NCBI GenBank assembly: GCA_945285405.1
Contig: CALYQJ010000011.1
Location: forward strand, 1-58,642
Source of the DNA: an uncultured Lactobacillaceae bacterium
GTDB lineage: Bacteria; Bacillota; Bacilli; Lactobacillales; Lactobacillaceae
Reading direction: 5' to 3'
DNA length: 58,642 nt
Position numbers and translations under genes: made by a program. The notes under the pieces are model-generated. The model saw nothing but the letters and a program-made list of their open reading frames with translations, made no database searches and had not been told where the DNA came from. How positions within the stretch are numbered: position 1 is the first letter of the stretch; every line of letters begins with the position of its first letter. Of this stretch, positions 28,339 through 35,812 are shown one piece after another.

Positions 28339-29396
28339 AAGAATATGTTGTTGCAATCCTAGGAGCAACTGGTGCTGTCGGTCAACGTTTAATTACCGAA
28401 CTAGCCCAATCAAAAATTCCTGTCAAAAAAATTAAATTACTAGCTTCAAAACGCTCAGCTGGTAAAAAATTAAAATTTAAAAATCAAGAAATTATCGTAG
28501 AAGAAGCTACGGCAGATTCGTTTAACGATGTTGACTTAGTTCTATCGTCCCCTGGTGGAGCTATCTCCAAAAGATTTCTTCCAGAAGCAGTTAAACGCGG
28601 TGCAGTATGCGTAGATAACTCGAGTGCTTTTCGCATGGAAGAGGATGTTCCATTAATAATTCCTGGTGTCAATGATGCCCAATTAAGCCACCATCATGGA
28701 ATTATTGCAAATCCTAATTGTTCAACAATTCAAATGGTTGCCGCTTTATATCCCATCTTTAAACGTTGGGGAATCAGTCAAATTGTTGTTTCAACTTACC
28801 AGGCTGTTTCAGGAGCTGGGAAGGCTGCTTGGGATGAAATGTTAGACCAAGCAAAAGCCCATTTAAATCATCAAAAAGCTACCGCAAATATTTTACCGAC
28901 GGCAGCAGATCAAAAACACTACTCTTTAGCATTTAATCTCTTACCTCAAATTGATGTGTTTGAAAAAGATGGCTACACTCATGAAGAATGGAAAATGATT
29001 CACGAAACCAAAAAGATTCTATTTAATGATCAAAATTCAAATAGCATCAAAGTCACAGCGACCTGCGTCCGAGTTCCTGTTGAAATTGGCCATGGTGAAA
29101 CTGTCTATTTTGTTGTTAAGGACAAAAAAGCTACAGTTCAAGATATTCAAGAAGAAATCAAGCAAACTCCAGGATTGATTTTACAAGACGATCCTCAAAA
29201 TCAAATTTATCCCCAACCATTAATCGCTGCGGGTAACCGTGAAACTTTTATTGGCAGAATTCGGGCAGATCAAGAAAATCTTGGTGCTTTTCACATGTGG
29301 GTTGTTGCTGATAATTTGTTAAGAGGAGCTGCTAGTAATACTGTAGATATTGCTAAATGTTTAGTTCGCGATAATTTAGTTCGTGTACCAAAATAA
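28335..29396 (+). CDS. asd: aspartate-semialdehyde dehydrogenase
   Basis: 353 residues. LGATGAVGQRL binds NADP; C129 in ANPNCSTIQM is the acyl-thioester cysteine; the histidine lies in the C-terminal half (RVPVEIGHGETV). It converts aspartyl phosphate to the semialdehyde and, with lysC on the other strand, feeds the operon. Overlaps the aminotransferase stop by four bases (ATGA) and is the last gene before a terminator. Confidence 0.95.
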   Translation: MKEYVVAILGATGAVGQRLITELAQSKIPVKKIKLLASKRSAGKKLKFKNQEIIVEEATADSFNDVDLVLSSPGGAISKRFLPEAVKRGAVCVDNSSAFRMEEDVPLIIPGVNDAQLSHHHGIIANPNCSTIQMVAALYPIFKRWGISQIVVSTYQAVSGAGKAAWDEMLDQAKAHLNHQKATANILPTAADQKHYSLAFNLLPQIDVFEKDGYTHEEWKMIHETKKILFNDQNSNSIKVTATCVRVPVEIGHGETVYFVVKDKKATVQDIQEEIKQTPGLILQDDPQNQIYPQPLIAAGNRETFIGRIRADQENLGAFHMWVVADNLLRGAASNTVDIAKCLVRDNLVRVPK

Positions 29397-29425
29397 ATAT
29401 AAAGCTAGTAGTTGAAAATAAAAAA

Positions 29426-29459
29426 AAGACTAGATTCAAATAGAATCCAGTCTTTTTTT
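29426..29459 (+). terminator. terminator of the lysine operon
   Basis: AAAGACTAGATTC and GAATCCAGTCTTT pair with one mismatch and T7 follows. Confidence 0.85.
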
Positions 29460-29524
29460 ATTCAGAGGTAATTAAAATAAGTTCTACTCCTAAATTCTGT
29501 TTCAATTGTTATAGCTAATCAACA

Positions 29525-30157
29525 TTAGCAATGACTTAATATTGATTGTACAAGAGTAATTACCTTATTTAATTTTTTTTCACTTTCTCTATGATGAAAC
29601 CCATTTAAAATAAAAATTTTTACATTTTTATTATTAAGTAAATTTAAAGATTCAAGTTGTAACCAAGGCGTAGTTAAATCCTTATCACCATTTATGAGAT
29701 AAATCGGAGTATTAATAATATTTTTTTGAGCTAAATATAAAAGGTCTATCGCATTCGGATTTAAATATTGAACCAACCATTCTCGTTCAGAAGAGAATAA
29801 TTGTTGATAAATTATGCTGACGAATCCACTTATACAAATAATTTTTTCAAAAAAATTAAATTGAGAAAATAAACTACTTAAATAGGCGCCGTAACTTTCC
29901 CCCACTAAATAAAATGTATATTTAGGAAACTTTATTTTGAGATGTATAAAAATATCGTATAAATACTTAAAATCATCAATCCCTCCAATTCCTTTTTTAA
30001 AAGGATAATTTAGTAAAATCAGATTTCTCCTTTTAAAAAAGAAATTAGCAAAAGGATCATCCAAAGGAGTTTCAATATTAAAAAAGGGGCCACCATGTAA
30101 ATAAATTACTATAGTTTTATCATTGGTATTAATCACATAATTTAAACATTTTGGCAT
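29525..30157 (-). CDS. small alpha/beta hydrolase, S9/S33 peptidase-like, in the RiPP locus
   Basis: 210 residues. HGGP at 21-24 is the oxyanion-hole motif of prolyl-oligopeptidase (S9) and proline-iminopeptidase (S33) hydrolases; S88 in VGESYGAY is the nucleophile; D158 or D160 (INGDKD) and H188 or H189 (GFHHRES) complete the triad. No signal peptide, so cytoplasmic. It is the last gene of an operon with an ABC exporter, one base after the permease stop. Class III lanthipeptide clusters sometimes use S9-type peptidases to trim leaders, so leader removal is a reasonable inference; self-immunity or an esterase role are alternatives. Confidence 0.8.
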   Translation of the reverse strand: MPKCLNYVINTNDKTIVIYLHGGPFFNIETPLDDPFANFFFKRRNLILLNYPFKKGIGGIDDFKYLYDIFIHLKIKFPKYTFYLVGESYGAYLSSLFSQFNFFEKIICISGFVSIIYQQLFSSEREWLVQYLNPNAIDLLYLAQKNIINTPIYLINGDKDLTTPWLQLESLNLLNNKNVKIFILNGFHHRESEKKLNKVITLVQSILSHC

Positions 30158-30158
30158 T

Positions 30159-30959
30159 TTATCTCTCAGATAAACTTAATGGCATTCTTTTTAAGATTAA
30201 CTGAGCCACTATTAGCATTAATAGCGTTATTATTACAGCTATTATAATATCGACCCAATTAAAAATACCGAAGGCAACAGTACGGATTGCTTTTAATTGA
30301 TAAGATAGAGGATTTATCATGGATAAAATTTTAATGATAATTGGAGAATGACTATTAAATACATATAATGTCGGAGCTGCATAGGAAACGGGCGAAAAAA
30401 GTAGAGTCATGACTACATCTCGCTGTTCATAAGACGATATTCTTGTACTTATAATAATTCCTAAAGATGACCAAAACTCCAAAGAAATTAATAAAATCAA
30501 AAATGAAAGAAAAAGTAAGCCAATATCATATATCCCACCGGTAAATAACCCTAAAATGAGTAAGATTGTACTTTGAAATACTAATCCAATCATTGGAAAG
30601 ACACTCATTCCGGTAATATAATGCCAAGGTTGTACCCCATTAGTAAACTTAATTGCTAATAAACCATATTCTTTATCAACGGTTGATCTATACATTGCTT
30701 GAGACATTTGAGTTGTCATAAAAAAAGTAAGCACCCCGGTTAAAGCATATTGATTGTATGGAATAGTTAAGCCGCCATAGTTTACTGCTGATAAATTTTC
30801 TTTTAAAGACATTACTAACAAACCATAAGTAATTAATGGTTGCATTAACATCGATAAAAGTAAACCTTTATTATATCTAAAAGCTCGCCATTCATTACTG
30901 GCAATTATTTTTATCGATTGTAAACCCAATGACTGATTCCTAAATTGTGATGGATTCAT
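30159..30959 (-). CDS. ABC-2 type exporter permease (RiPP locus)
   Basis: 266 residues with six hydrophobic segments from about residue 33 to 257 and the ABC-2 layout (soluble first 30 residues, then paired helices). The start overlaps the ATPase stop by four bases. With the ATPase it forms a two-component exporter, most simply for the product of the divergent peptide gene. Confidence 0.85.
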   Translation of the reverse strand: MNPSQFRNQSLGLQSIKIIASNEWRAFRYNKGLLLSMLMQPLITYGLLVMSLKENLSAVNYGGLTIPYNQYALTGVLTFFMTTQMSQAMYRSTVDKEYGLLAIKFTNGVQPWHYITGMSVFPMIGLVFQSTILLILGLFTGGIYDIGLLFLSFLILLISLEFWSSLGIIISTRISSYEQRDVVMTLLFSPVSYAAPTLYVFNSHSPIIIKILSMINPLSYQLKAIRTVAFGIFNWVDIIIAVIITLLMLIVAQLILKRMPLSLSER

Positions 30960-31660
30960 TTACTACTCCTTTCTTTTAAGTATTTCTCCCGTAAGCTAAT
31001 CCCTTCATCCAAAAAGGTGTTTAGTGGTCCAAAATATTTTTGTTCATGTTCATTAATAAATAAGACTTGAGTAGCATAATCCTCTAATAATGTTAAATCA
31101 TGCGAAGAAGTTAAAATTAAAGCTCCCGCTTGAACTTCTTTTTTTAAGTGATTAAAAAGCTTTTCCGCCGTTTCAATATCTAATCCTGTTGTGGGTTCAT
31201 CCAAAATATATAATTTAGGTTTACGGGCAATTTCTCGAGCAATCTGAACTCGCTGTTGCTGACCTCCTGAAATATGATCAACTGCTTTACTTCGCAAATC
31301 ATATAAATCTAAAAGCTTTAAGGCATCTATGGTGAATTGCTTAGACTCACCTAATTTATAACCTGCGAGTAAGGGGCCTTGAAGAACATTATCAAAAACA
31401 CTCGTATACCAATCTATTAATTGACTTTGTGGACTAAAACCAACATCATTAAATACATTTTTTTTATTAGATTTAATATTCCAGGTGATTTTTCCCTTTA
31501 ACGGTTTGTTTATTCCAATTAATGTATTGATCAATGTAGATTTCCCTGCACCATTGGATCCAATTAAAGCCACAAAATGACCTTTTTGCAATTCAAAATT
31601 TAAATCTGCAACTACTGTAGTATTTTTATATCCAATAGTTAAATTATCAACATTAATCAT
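30956..31660 (-). CDS. ABC exporter ATPase (RiPP locus)
   Basis: 234 residues. Walker A GSNGAGKST (34-42), signature SGGQQQR (131-137) and Walker B YILDEP (151-156) are intact. Family: drug/bacteriocin-type exporter ATPases. First gene of a three-gene operon divergent from the precursor peptide; there is no peptidase domain, so leader cleavage must be done by another protein. Confidence 0.9.
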   Translation of the reverse strand: MINVDNLTIGYKNTTVVADLNFELQKGHFVALIGSNGAGKSTLINTLIGINKPLKGKITWNIKSNKKNVFNDVGFSPQSQLIDWYTSVFDNVLQGPLLAGYKLGESKQFTIDALKLLDLYDLRSKAVDHISGGQQQRVQIAREIARKPKLYILDEPTTGLDIETAEKLFNHLKKEVQAGALILTSSHDLTLLEDYATQVLFINEHEQKYFGPLNTFLDEGISLREKYLKERSSK

Positions 31661-31696
31661 AGTTTAATTCCTTTTATTTTTTTTTTAATATTTTTA

Positions 31697-31726
31697 TTGA
31701 TTTTATTTTATACTATATGGTAATAT
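31697..31726 (+). promoter_or_regulatory. candidate promoter of the precursor peptide gene
   Basis: TTGATT (31697-31702), 18 bases, then TAATAT (31721-31726) or the overlapping TATAAT (31724-31729). A strong AAAAGGAGG site at 31743-31751 follows, as expected for an abundantly made peptide. Confidence 0.5.
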
Positions 31727-31761
31727 AATTTCAATAAAAAATAAAAGGAGGATATCTAACG

Positions 31762-31992
31762 ATGTCAAAAGAATTTAACAAACTAATTGAAAAATTGCAG
31801 GGAGACTCTAAAGCGATTGGCCAATTTTTAGCTAATCCCGTAAATTTCTTAAAAAATTTTAAAATTACTTCAGAAGAACGAAAAGCTTTATTATCTCGTG
31901 ACGTTACAGCACTAAATGATCTAGGATTAACTAAATCACAAGCAGTTGGAGCTTTATCTGGCGGTCATAGTCGAAGATGTACTGAAAGTTAG
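31762..31992 (+). CDS. candidate RiPP precursor peptide
   Basis: 76 residues. Residues 1-66 form an acidic/basic helical leader (FLANPVNFLKNFKITSEER, then ALLSRDVTALNDLGL in pieces), a pattern resembling the LigA-like helical fold found in several RiPP leaders. The sequence then breaks to S66-G67-G68 and the short tail HSRRCTES with the only cysteine (C73) and four hydroxyl or thiol side chains (S70, C73, T74, S76). S70-R-R-C73 could close one lanthionine ring. It has the strongest ribosome binding site of the locus, is divergent from the exporter, and is followed 14 bases later by the lyase/kinase genes. Assignment as precursor is inference from sequence pattern and context. Confidence 0.75.
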   Translation: MSKEFNKLIEKLQGDSKAIGQFLANPVNFLKNFKITSEERKALLSRDVTALNDLGLTKSQAVGALSGGHSRRCTES

Positions 31993-32006
31993 TCATTAAC
32001 CCATTA

Positions 32007-32315
32007 ATGAATTTTGATGAAATAAATAGATTACCAGTTACAACTTTAATTAAATCTTTAAATTATTTAGTTAAAAAATTAAATGATAATAATTCTATAG
32101 CAATTCAAACAGAATTTTATGATCAATATAATCGCTTTATCATAGAATCTTACAATCAAAAAAGAGCTAATCGATATAGCATTTCTCAATTAGCTGAATA
32201 TTTTAATCAAAATATTATAAATAAAGAAAATATTGAATATTTGATCACTAGATATATTGACGGCATGTACTTACTAGCCGAATTGGATAATAAAAAACAA
32301 AACTTCATACCTTGA
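32007..32315 (+). CDS. 102-residue protein of unknown function in the RiPP locus
   Basis: Small, soluble, predicted mostly helical (TLIKSLNYLVKKLN, ISQLAEYFNQN), with no cysteine. It lies between the precursor and the lyase/kinase enzyme and overlaps the enzyme start by four bases (TTGA), so the two are made in step. There is no clear ribosome binding site at its own start. It does not resemble LanC, PqqD-type recognition elements or a peptidase by eye. A scaffold, recognition or immunity role is possible. Confidence 0.7.
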   Translation: MNFDEINRLPVTTLIKSLNYLVKKLNDNNSIAIQTEFYDQYNRFIIESYNQKRANRYSISQLAEYFNQNIINKENIEYLITRYIDGMYLLAELDNKKQNFIP

Positions 32316-33619
32316 TAAAAATTAAAATAGCTGAAGAATACCAAAAACTTTTACTAAGAAATAACATAAAAAAAATAAATTCTGAAGATATTTGGGCTTA
32401 TCCAGCTTATCCATATTTAATCTCTAAAAACTATGGTTGGAAAATTCACCTCAGTGCGGTACTAACTAATGCAATCGATATAGCAAAAATATTTTTTGAA
32501 ATAAATAAACAGTATAAATTTGATTTTAAAATTATTTCTTCAGTTTCCAATTTTGAAAAAATAAATATGGGGTACTATGGAAATAGTCAGGTTGGAAAAT
32601 TTATCACGATTTATCCCCCGCAAGACAAAGTGTTACAGACTTTAGAATTATTATATTATACTTACCATAATTATGTTGGACTCTCTGTTGGATCAGACTT
32701 TTCCTATAAATTAAGTTCTAATGTATATTATAGATTTGGTACATTACTTGAAGATGTAGATAATATCGATAAAAGGGATAAAAAACTAAAACCGTTTAAG
32801 GACTCACAAAATATACCCGATTATTATTTGAAGCATTTTCATCAAATTCCTAATAACTATTTAATACTAAAAGTTTTAAAACAAATAGGACCATCAGGTG
32901 TTTTCTTAGGATTAGATACTAATACACGAAAAAAAGTAGTGATTCGATATGCTAGTAAATTCTACAATTTAGAAAGCAGCAATATTGATGAAAATGATAG
33001 ACTTCTTAGCACTAGTTCTATTCTAAACATACCTTTAATCAAAAAGGACCAGAATTATGAAAACATCATCGATACATTCTATGTAGATAATTCAGTATTT
33101 ATAGTTACCGAATATATTTCAGGAAATACATTAGAAGATATGGCCCTATCAGGCAAATTGAATGCTTTATCTTTAACAGTAAAACTTAATATCTTTAAAC
33201 AAATGGCAAAATCTATAAATAAACTTAACAAATTAGGTATTACCTTTAGAGATATTTCCTTTAATAACGTAATAATTACTAAAAATTTACAGTTAAAAAT
33301 CATTGACTTCAATTATGCAATCTCCAAAAAAGGTTTATCAAATTTTGCTGGTAGAGAATTAACTCCTTCTGGAACATATGGTTTTTATGACCCTGAAGTT
33401 CAATTAAACTCTCCTGATTCAGATAAATATGGTTTAGCACAATTTTTATATTTTATTATATTTCCAGAGGCTTATATAAGTTTCATTTCTCAAATAAATA
33501 CTGATACTACTTACTCAGAAATTGTGACTATCCTTAATAGTGTTAAAGATAAACCTTTACCTAAAAATATTAATGAATTATATTTGTCCTTATTAAGGGA
33601 TAATGAAGCTGAGATATAA
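32312..33619 (+). CDS. LanKC-like synthetase with lyase and kinase domains, no cyclase
   Basis: 435 residues, TTG start coupled to the preceding stop. Residues 35-150 match the phosphothreonine/serine lyase domain of class III/IV lanthipeptide synthetases: W43-K44-I-H46-LSA, K73 in FDFKII, K96 in GKFITIYP and R141 in YYRFG. Residues 185-400 are a Ser/Thr kinase-like domain: glycine loop GPSGVFLG (193-200), R313-D314-ISFNN (the RDLSPNNV motif of LanKC) and D332-F-N in place of DFG; the beta-3 lysine position reads R212. Only about 35 residues remain after the kinase, so the roughly 350-residue LanC cyclase is absent, and a terminator follows at once. It is inferred to phosphorylate and dehydrate Ser/Thr in the 76-residue peptide. 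Confidence 0.82.
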   Translation: MIKIKIAEEYQKLLLRNNIKKINSEDIWAYPAYPYLISKNYGWKIHLSAVLTNAIDIAKIFFEINKQYKFDFKIISSVSNFEKINMGYYGNSQVGKFITIYPPQDKVLQTLELLYYTYHNYVGLSVGSDFSYKLSSNVYYRFGTLLEDVDNIDKRDKKLKPFKDSQNIPDYYLKHFHQIPNNYLILKVLKQIGPSGVFLGLDTNTRKKVVIRYASKFYNLESSNIDENDRLLSTSSILNIPLIKKDQNYENIIDTFYVDNSVFIVTEYISGNTLEDMALSGKLNALSLTVKLNIFKQMAKSINKLNKLGITFRDISFNNVIITKNLQLKIIDFNYAISKKGLSNFAGRELTPSGTYGFYDPEVQLNSPDSDKYGLAQFLYFIIFPEAYISFISQINTDTTYSEIVTILNSVKDKPLPKNINELYLSLLRDNEAEI

Positions 33620-33634
33620 AAGAAAGTTTTACTT

Positions 33635-33675
33635 AAACTATCATTAATACTTATGTATAAATGATAGTTTTTTTA
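33635..33675 (+). terminator. terminator of the RiPP modification operon
   Basis: AAACTATCATT and AATGATAGTTT form an 11-base stem followed by T7. No trace of a cyclase gene lies between the enzyme stop and this stem. Confidence 0.85.
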
Positions 33676-33903
33676 TTCTTCAATAATTGTTTTTAACCTA
33701 CTGATTTTCTCTAAAATAAGAGATTTCTAGTTCATATCCATAAACTAAACCTTTAGCTTATTTTTAAGATTCACTTCATTATTAATGATCTTTTAACTTC
33801 TAAAAGAATATTTATATTTTCCTTTTTAATTGGTGAACTTTTTTAGTTTCTTCTTATTATAAGATAAATACAACTTACAATTTAATTTGGTAATTACATA
33901 TCC
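33676..33903. other. AT-rich spacer, nothing recognised
   Basis: About 230 bases between two terminators of convergent operons. I see no frame with a ribosome binding site, hairpin or repeat. Confidence 0.5.
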
Positions 33904-33942
33904 AAAAAAATACCTCAACTCCTAATGGGCTGAGGTATTTTT
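33904..33942 (-). terminator. terminator of the MacAB-like operon
   Basis: AAATACCTCA and TGAGGTATTT form a 10-base stem with T/A runs on both sides, abutting the permease stop codon. Confidence 0.85.
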
Positions 33943-35136
33943 TTAACGTAAGATTTCAATTAAATTTTTATTGCTAGCAGTTTTAGCTGGTAAAATTCCA
34001 AAAATTAAACCAATAATTGTTGAAGTTCCAAACGCCAATAAGAATGTCGAAAAAGTGACAATTGCTTTAAATGGTAGAAATGACGAAATAATCTTTGCAA
34101 GACCGATCCCACTTAAATAACCAATCATTCCACCAGTTAACGTTAAAATAATTGCTTCTATCAAAAATTGCCAAAGAATTTGATGCTGCGTCGCTCCTAC
34201 TGCCATTCTAATTCCAATTTCTTGAGTACGTTCACTAACTGAAATATACATCATGTTCATAACCCCAATTCCAGCAATAAATAATGAAATACTAGCAATA
34301 GCAACTACAAAATAAGTAACTGCCTTAATTGTGTCACTAGCTCCCTTCAAAATATCACCCATATCCATGAAGTCATACGATCCATTACCATGCTGTGAAC
34401 CCTTTTTATTCAAATCTTGGACAATTGCCCTAGTCTCTTTTGAAACATCCGCACCTTTTACAAAAGTTAATTTCATCGAATCATGTGGTATATCAGCACC
34501 GTTATTCATATAAAATTTCTTAGGTACTACAACATCATAATTTTGATATTCCTTTAATTCTGCTTCATCTTCAATGACTCCAGCAATAGTATAACTCACC
34601 CCATTCAGTTCAATTCCCGCATTAATAGCATTTTTAGGTGACACATAACCTTTCTTAGCAATACTTTTACTAATTAAAGCAACAGGATTATTATTTAAAA
34701 GATCATTTTTACTAATACCCCGACCAGCAATAAGATATTCGTGATTAGGCTTTGTAGTAAGGTAAATAATACCCATTACATTTTTACCATTAATTTTTCC
34801 AGGACCACTGATGATCCCTTTATAACCAGATTGAATTTTTGCTTTAACAACTTTACTATTGTTTTGCACCATTTTAATATCATTATCATTAAAACCGGAA
34901 ATTTCATTACTAGAATCGGGATTATATGCTTTACTGAAATTAATTTCAGACGATTGTTGCCCTGAACTATCTGCTTGCAAACTTTTCAAAGTTTCAATTC
35001 TTACTCCGTCTCCTAAAGACAAAATTGTAATAACTGCAGCAATTCCAATAATAATCCCTAACATTGTTAAAATGCTTCGCCTTTTATTAGCCCACAAAGA
35101 ACGAAGGGCACTAACAAATAATTCATAAATCCTCAT
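33943..35136 (-). CDS. MacB/YknZ-like ABC transporter permease (FtsX family)
   Basis: 397 residues. One N-terminal membrane helix (SILTMLGIIIGIAAVITILS), a large extracellular MacB-type domain (about 45-270), then three membrane segments with the ISVSERTQEIGIRMAVGA cytoplasmic motif. This is the core of tripartite efflux systems for peptides and macrolides. Its start overlaps the ATPase gene by 14 bases. Confidence 0.9.
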   Translation of the reverse strand: MRIYELFVSALRSLWANKRRSILTMLGIIIGIAAVITILSLGDGVRIETLKSLQADSSGQQSSEINFSKAYNPDSSNEISGFNDNDIKMVQNNSKVVKAKIQSGYKGIISGPGKINGKNVMGIIYLTTKPNHEYLIAGRGISKNDLLNNNPVALISKSIAKKGYVSPKNAINAGIELNGVSYTIAGVIEDEAELKEYQNYDVVVPKKFYMNNGADIPHDSMKLTFVKGADVSKETRAIVQDLNKKGSQHGNGSYDFMDMGDILKGASDTIKAVTYFVVAIASISLFIAGIGVMNMMYISVSERTQEIGIRMAVGATQHQILWQFLIEAIILTLTGGMIGYLSGIGLAKIISSFLPFKAIVTFSTFLLAFGTSTIIGLIFGILPAKTASNKNLIEILR

Positions 35137-35812
35137 TAGTTATCTCCTCATCACTTTGAATTCGACCGTCCAAAATTTTAATCAAGCGTCTTGCTTGACT
35201 AGCGACCTTTTCATCATGCGTTACCAGAATTACGGTTGTTCCATTTTGGTTTAATTCTTTAAAAAGTTTAATAATTTCTTTTGAAGTCTCCGAATCTAAT
35301 GCTCCGGTCGGTTCATCGGCTACTAAAAAGCTTGGTTTGGCAACAATTGCCCGCGCAATAGCAACCCGTTGCTGCTGTCCCCCCGAAAGATTTTTTGGCA
35401 TTTTATAATAACTATCAGTAAGTCCAACTTGATCTAAAACTTTATTAACTCTTACATGAATATCATGTCTTTTTACTCCGGCATAAAGTAAAGGTAATCC
35501 TACATTTTCCCCTACATTTTGATTATTAATTAACTTAAAGTTTTGGAAAACAAAGCCAACTGAACGATTCCTCAATTTTGCATGATCTCGCCGACTCAAA
35601 TCACTGACAACAGTTTCATTAAAAATATAGCTGCCTTCAAAATTTTGATCCAAAAAGCCAATAATATCAATTAAAGTTGATTTTCCAGAACCTGAAGGGC
35701 CCATAATTGCAACAAATTCACCACTTTTGACTTTAAGATTAACATCATACAAAACTTGGTACTTTCCATTGCCTTGCCGATAACTTTTATTAACAGATGT
35801 TAAATTAATCAT
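35123..35812 (-). CDS. MacB/YknY-like ABC transporter ATPase
   Basis: 229 residues. Walker A GPSGSGKST, signature [14 protein letters not shown] and Walker B FLVADEPTGALDSET mark the LolD/MacB ATPase family. Middle gene of the adaptor-ATPase-permease operon, overlapping both neighbours. Confidence 0.92.
   Translation of the reverse strand: MINLTSVNKSYRQGNGKYQVLYDVNLKVKSGEFVAIMGPSGSGKSTLIDIIGFLDQNFEGSYIFNETVVSDLSRRDHAKLRNRSVGFVFQNFKLINNQNVGENVGLPLLYAGVKRHDIHVRVNKVLDQVGLTDSYYKMPKNLSGGQQQRVAIARAIVAKPSFLVADEPTGALDSETSKEIIKLFKELNQNGTTVILVTHDEKVASQARRLIKILDGRIQSDEEITNEDL

Noticed and set aside
31762-31992. Reading the 76-residue peptide as a LigA-type dioxygenase subunit
   Set aside because: Only the helical pattern is similar; there is no catalytic partner gene, and the cysteine-bearing tail after GG and the synthetase beside it fit a precursor better.
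31762-31992. Labionin motif (S-x2-S-x2-5-C) in the core
   Set aside because: The tail has S70-R-R-C73 and no second serine at the required place, so at most a simple lanthionine ring is possible.
32312-33675. Recent frameshift that removed a cyclase domain
   Set aside because: After the stop codon only 15 bases precede a terminator, and the next 300 bases contain no LanC-like codons in any frame.
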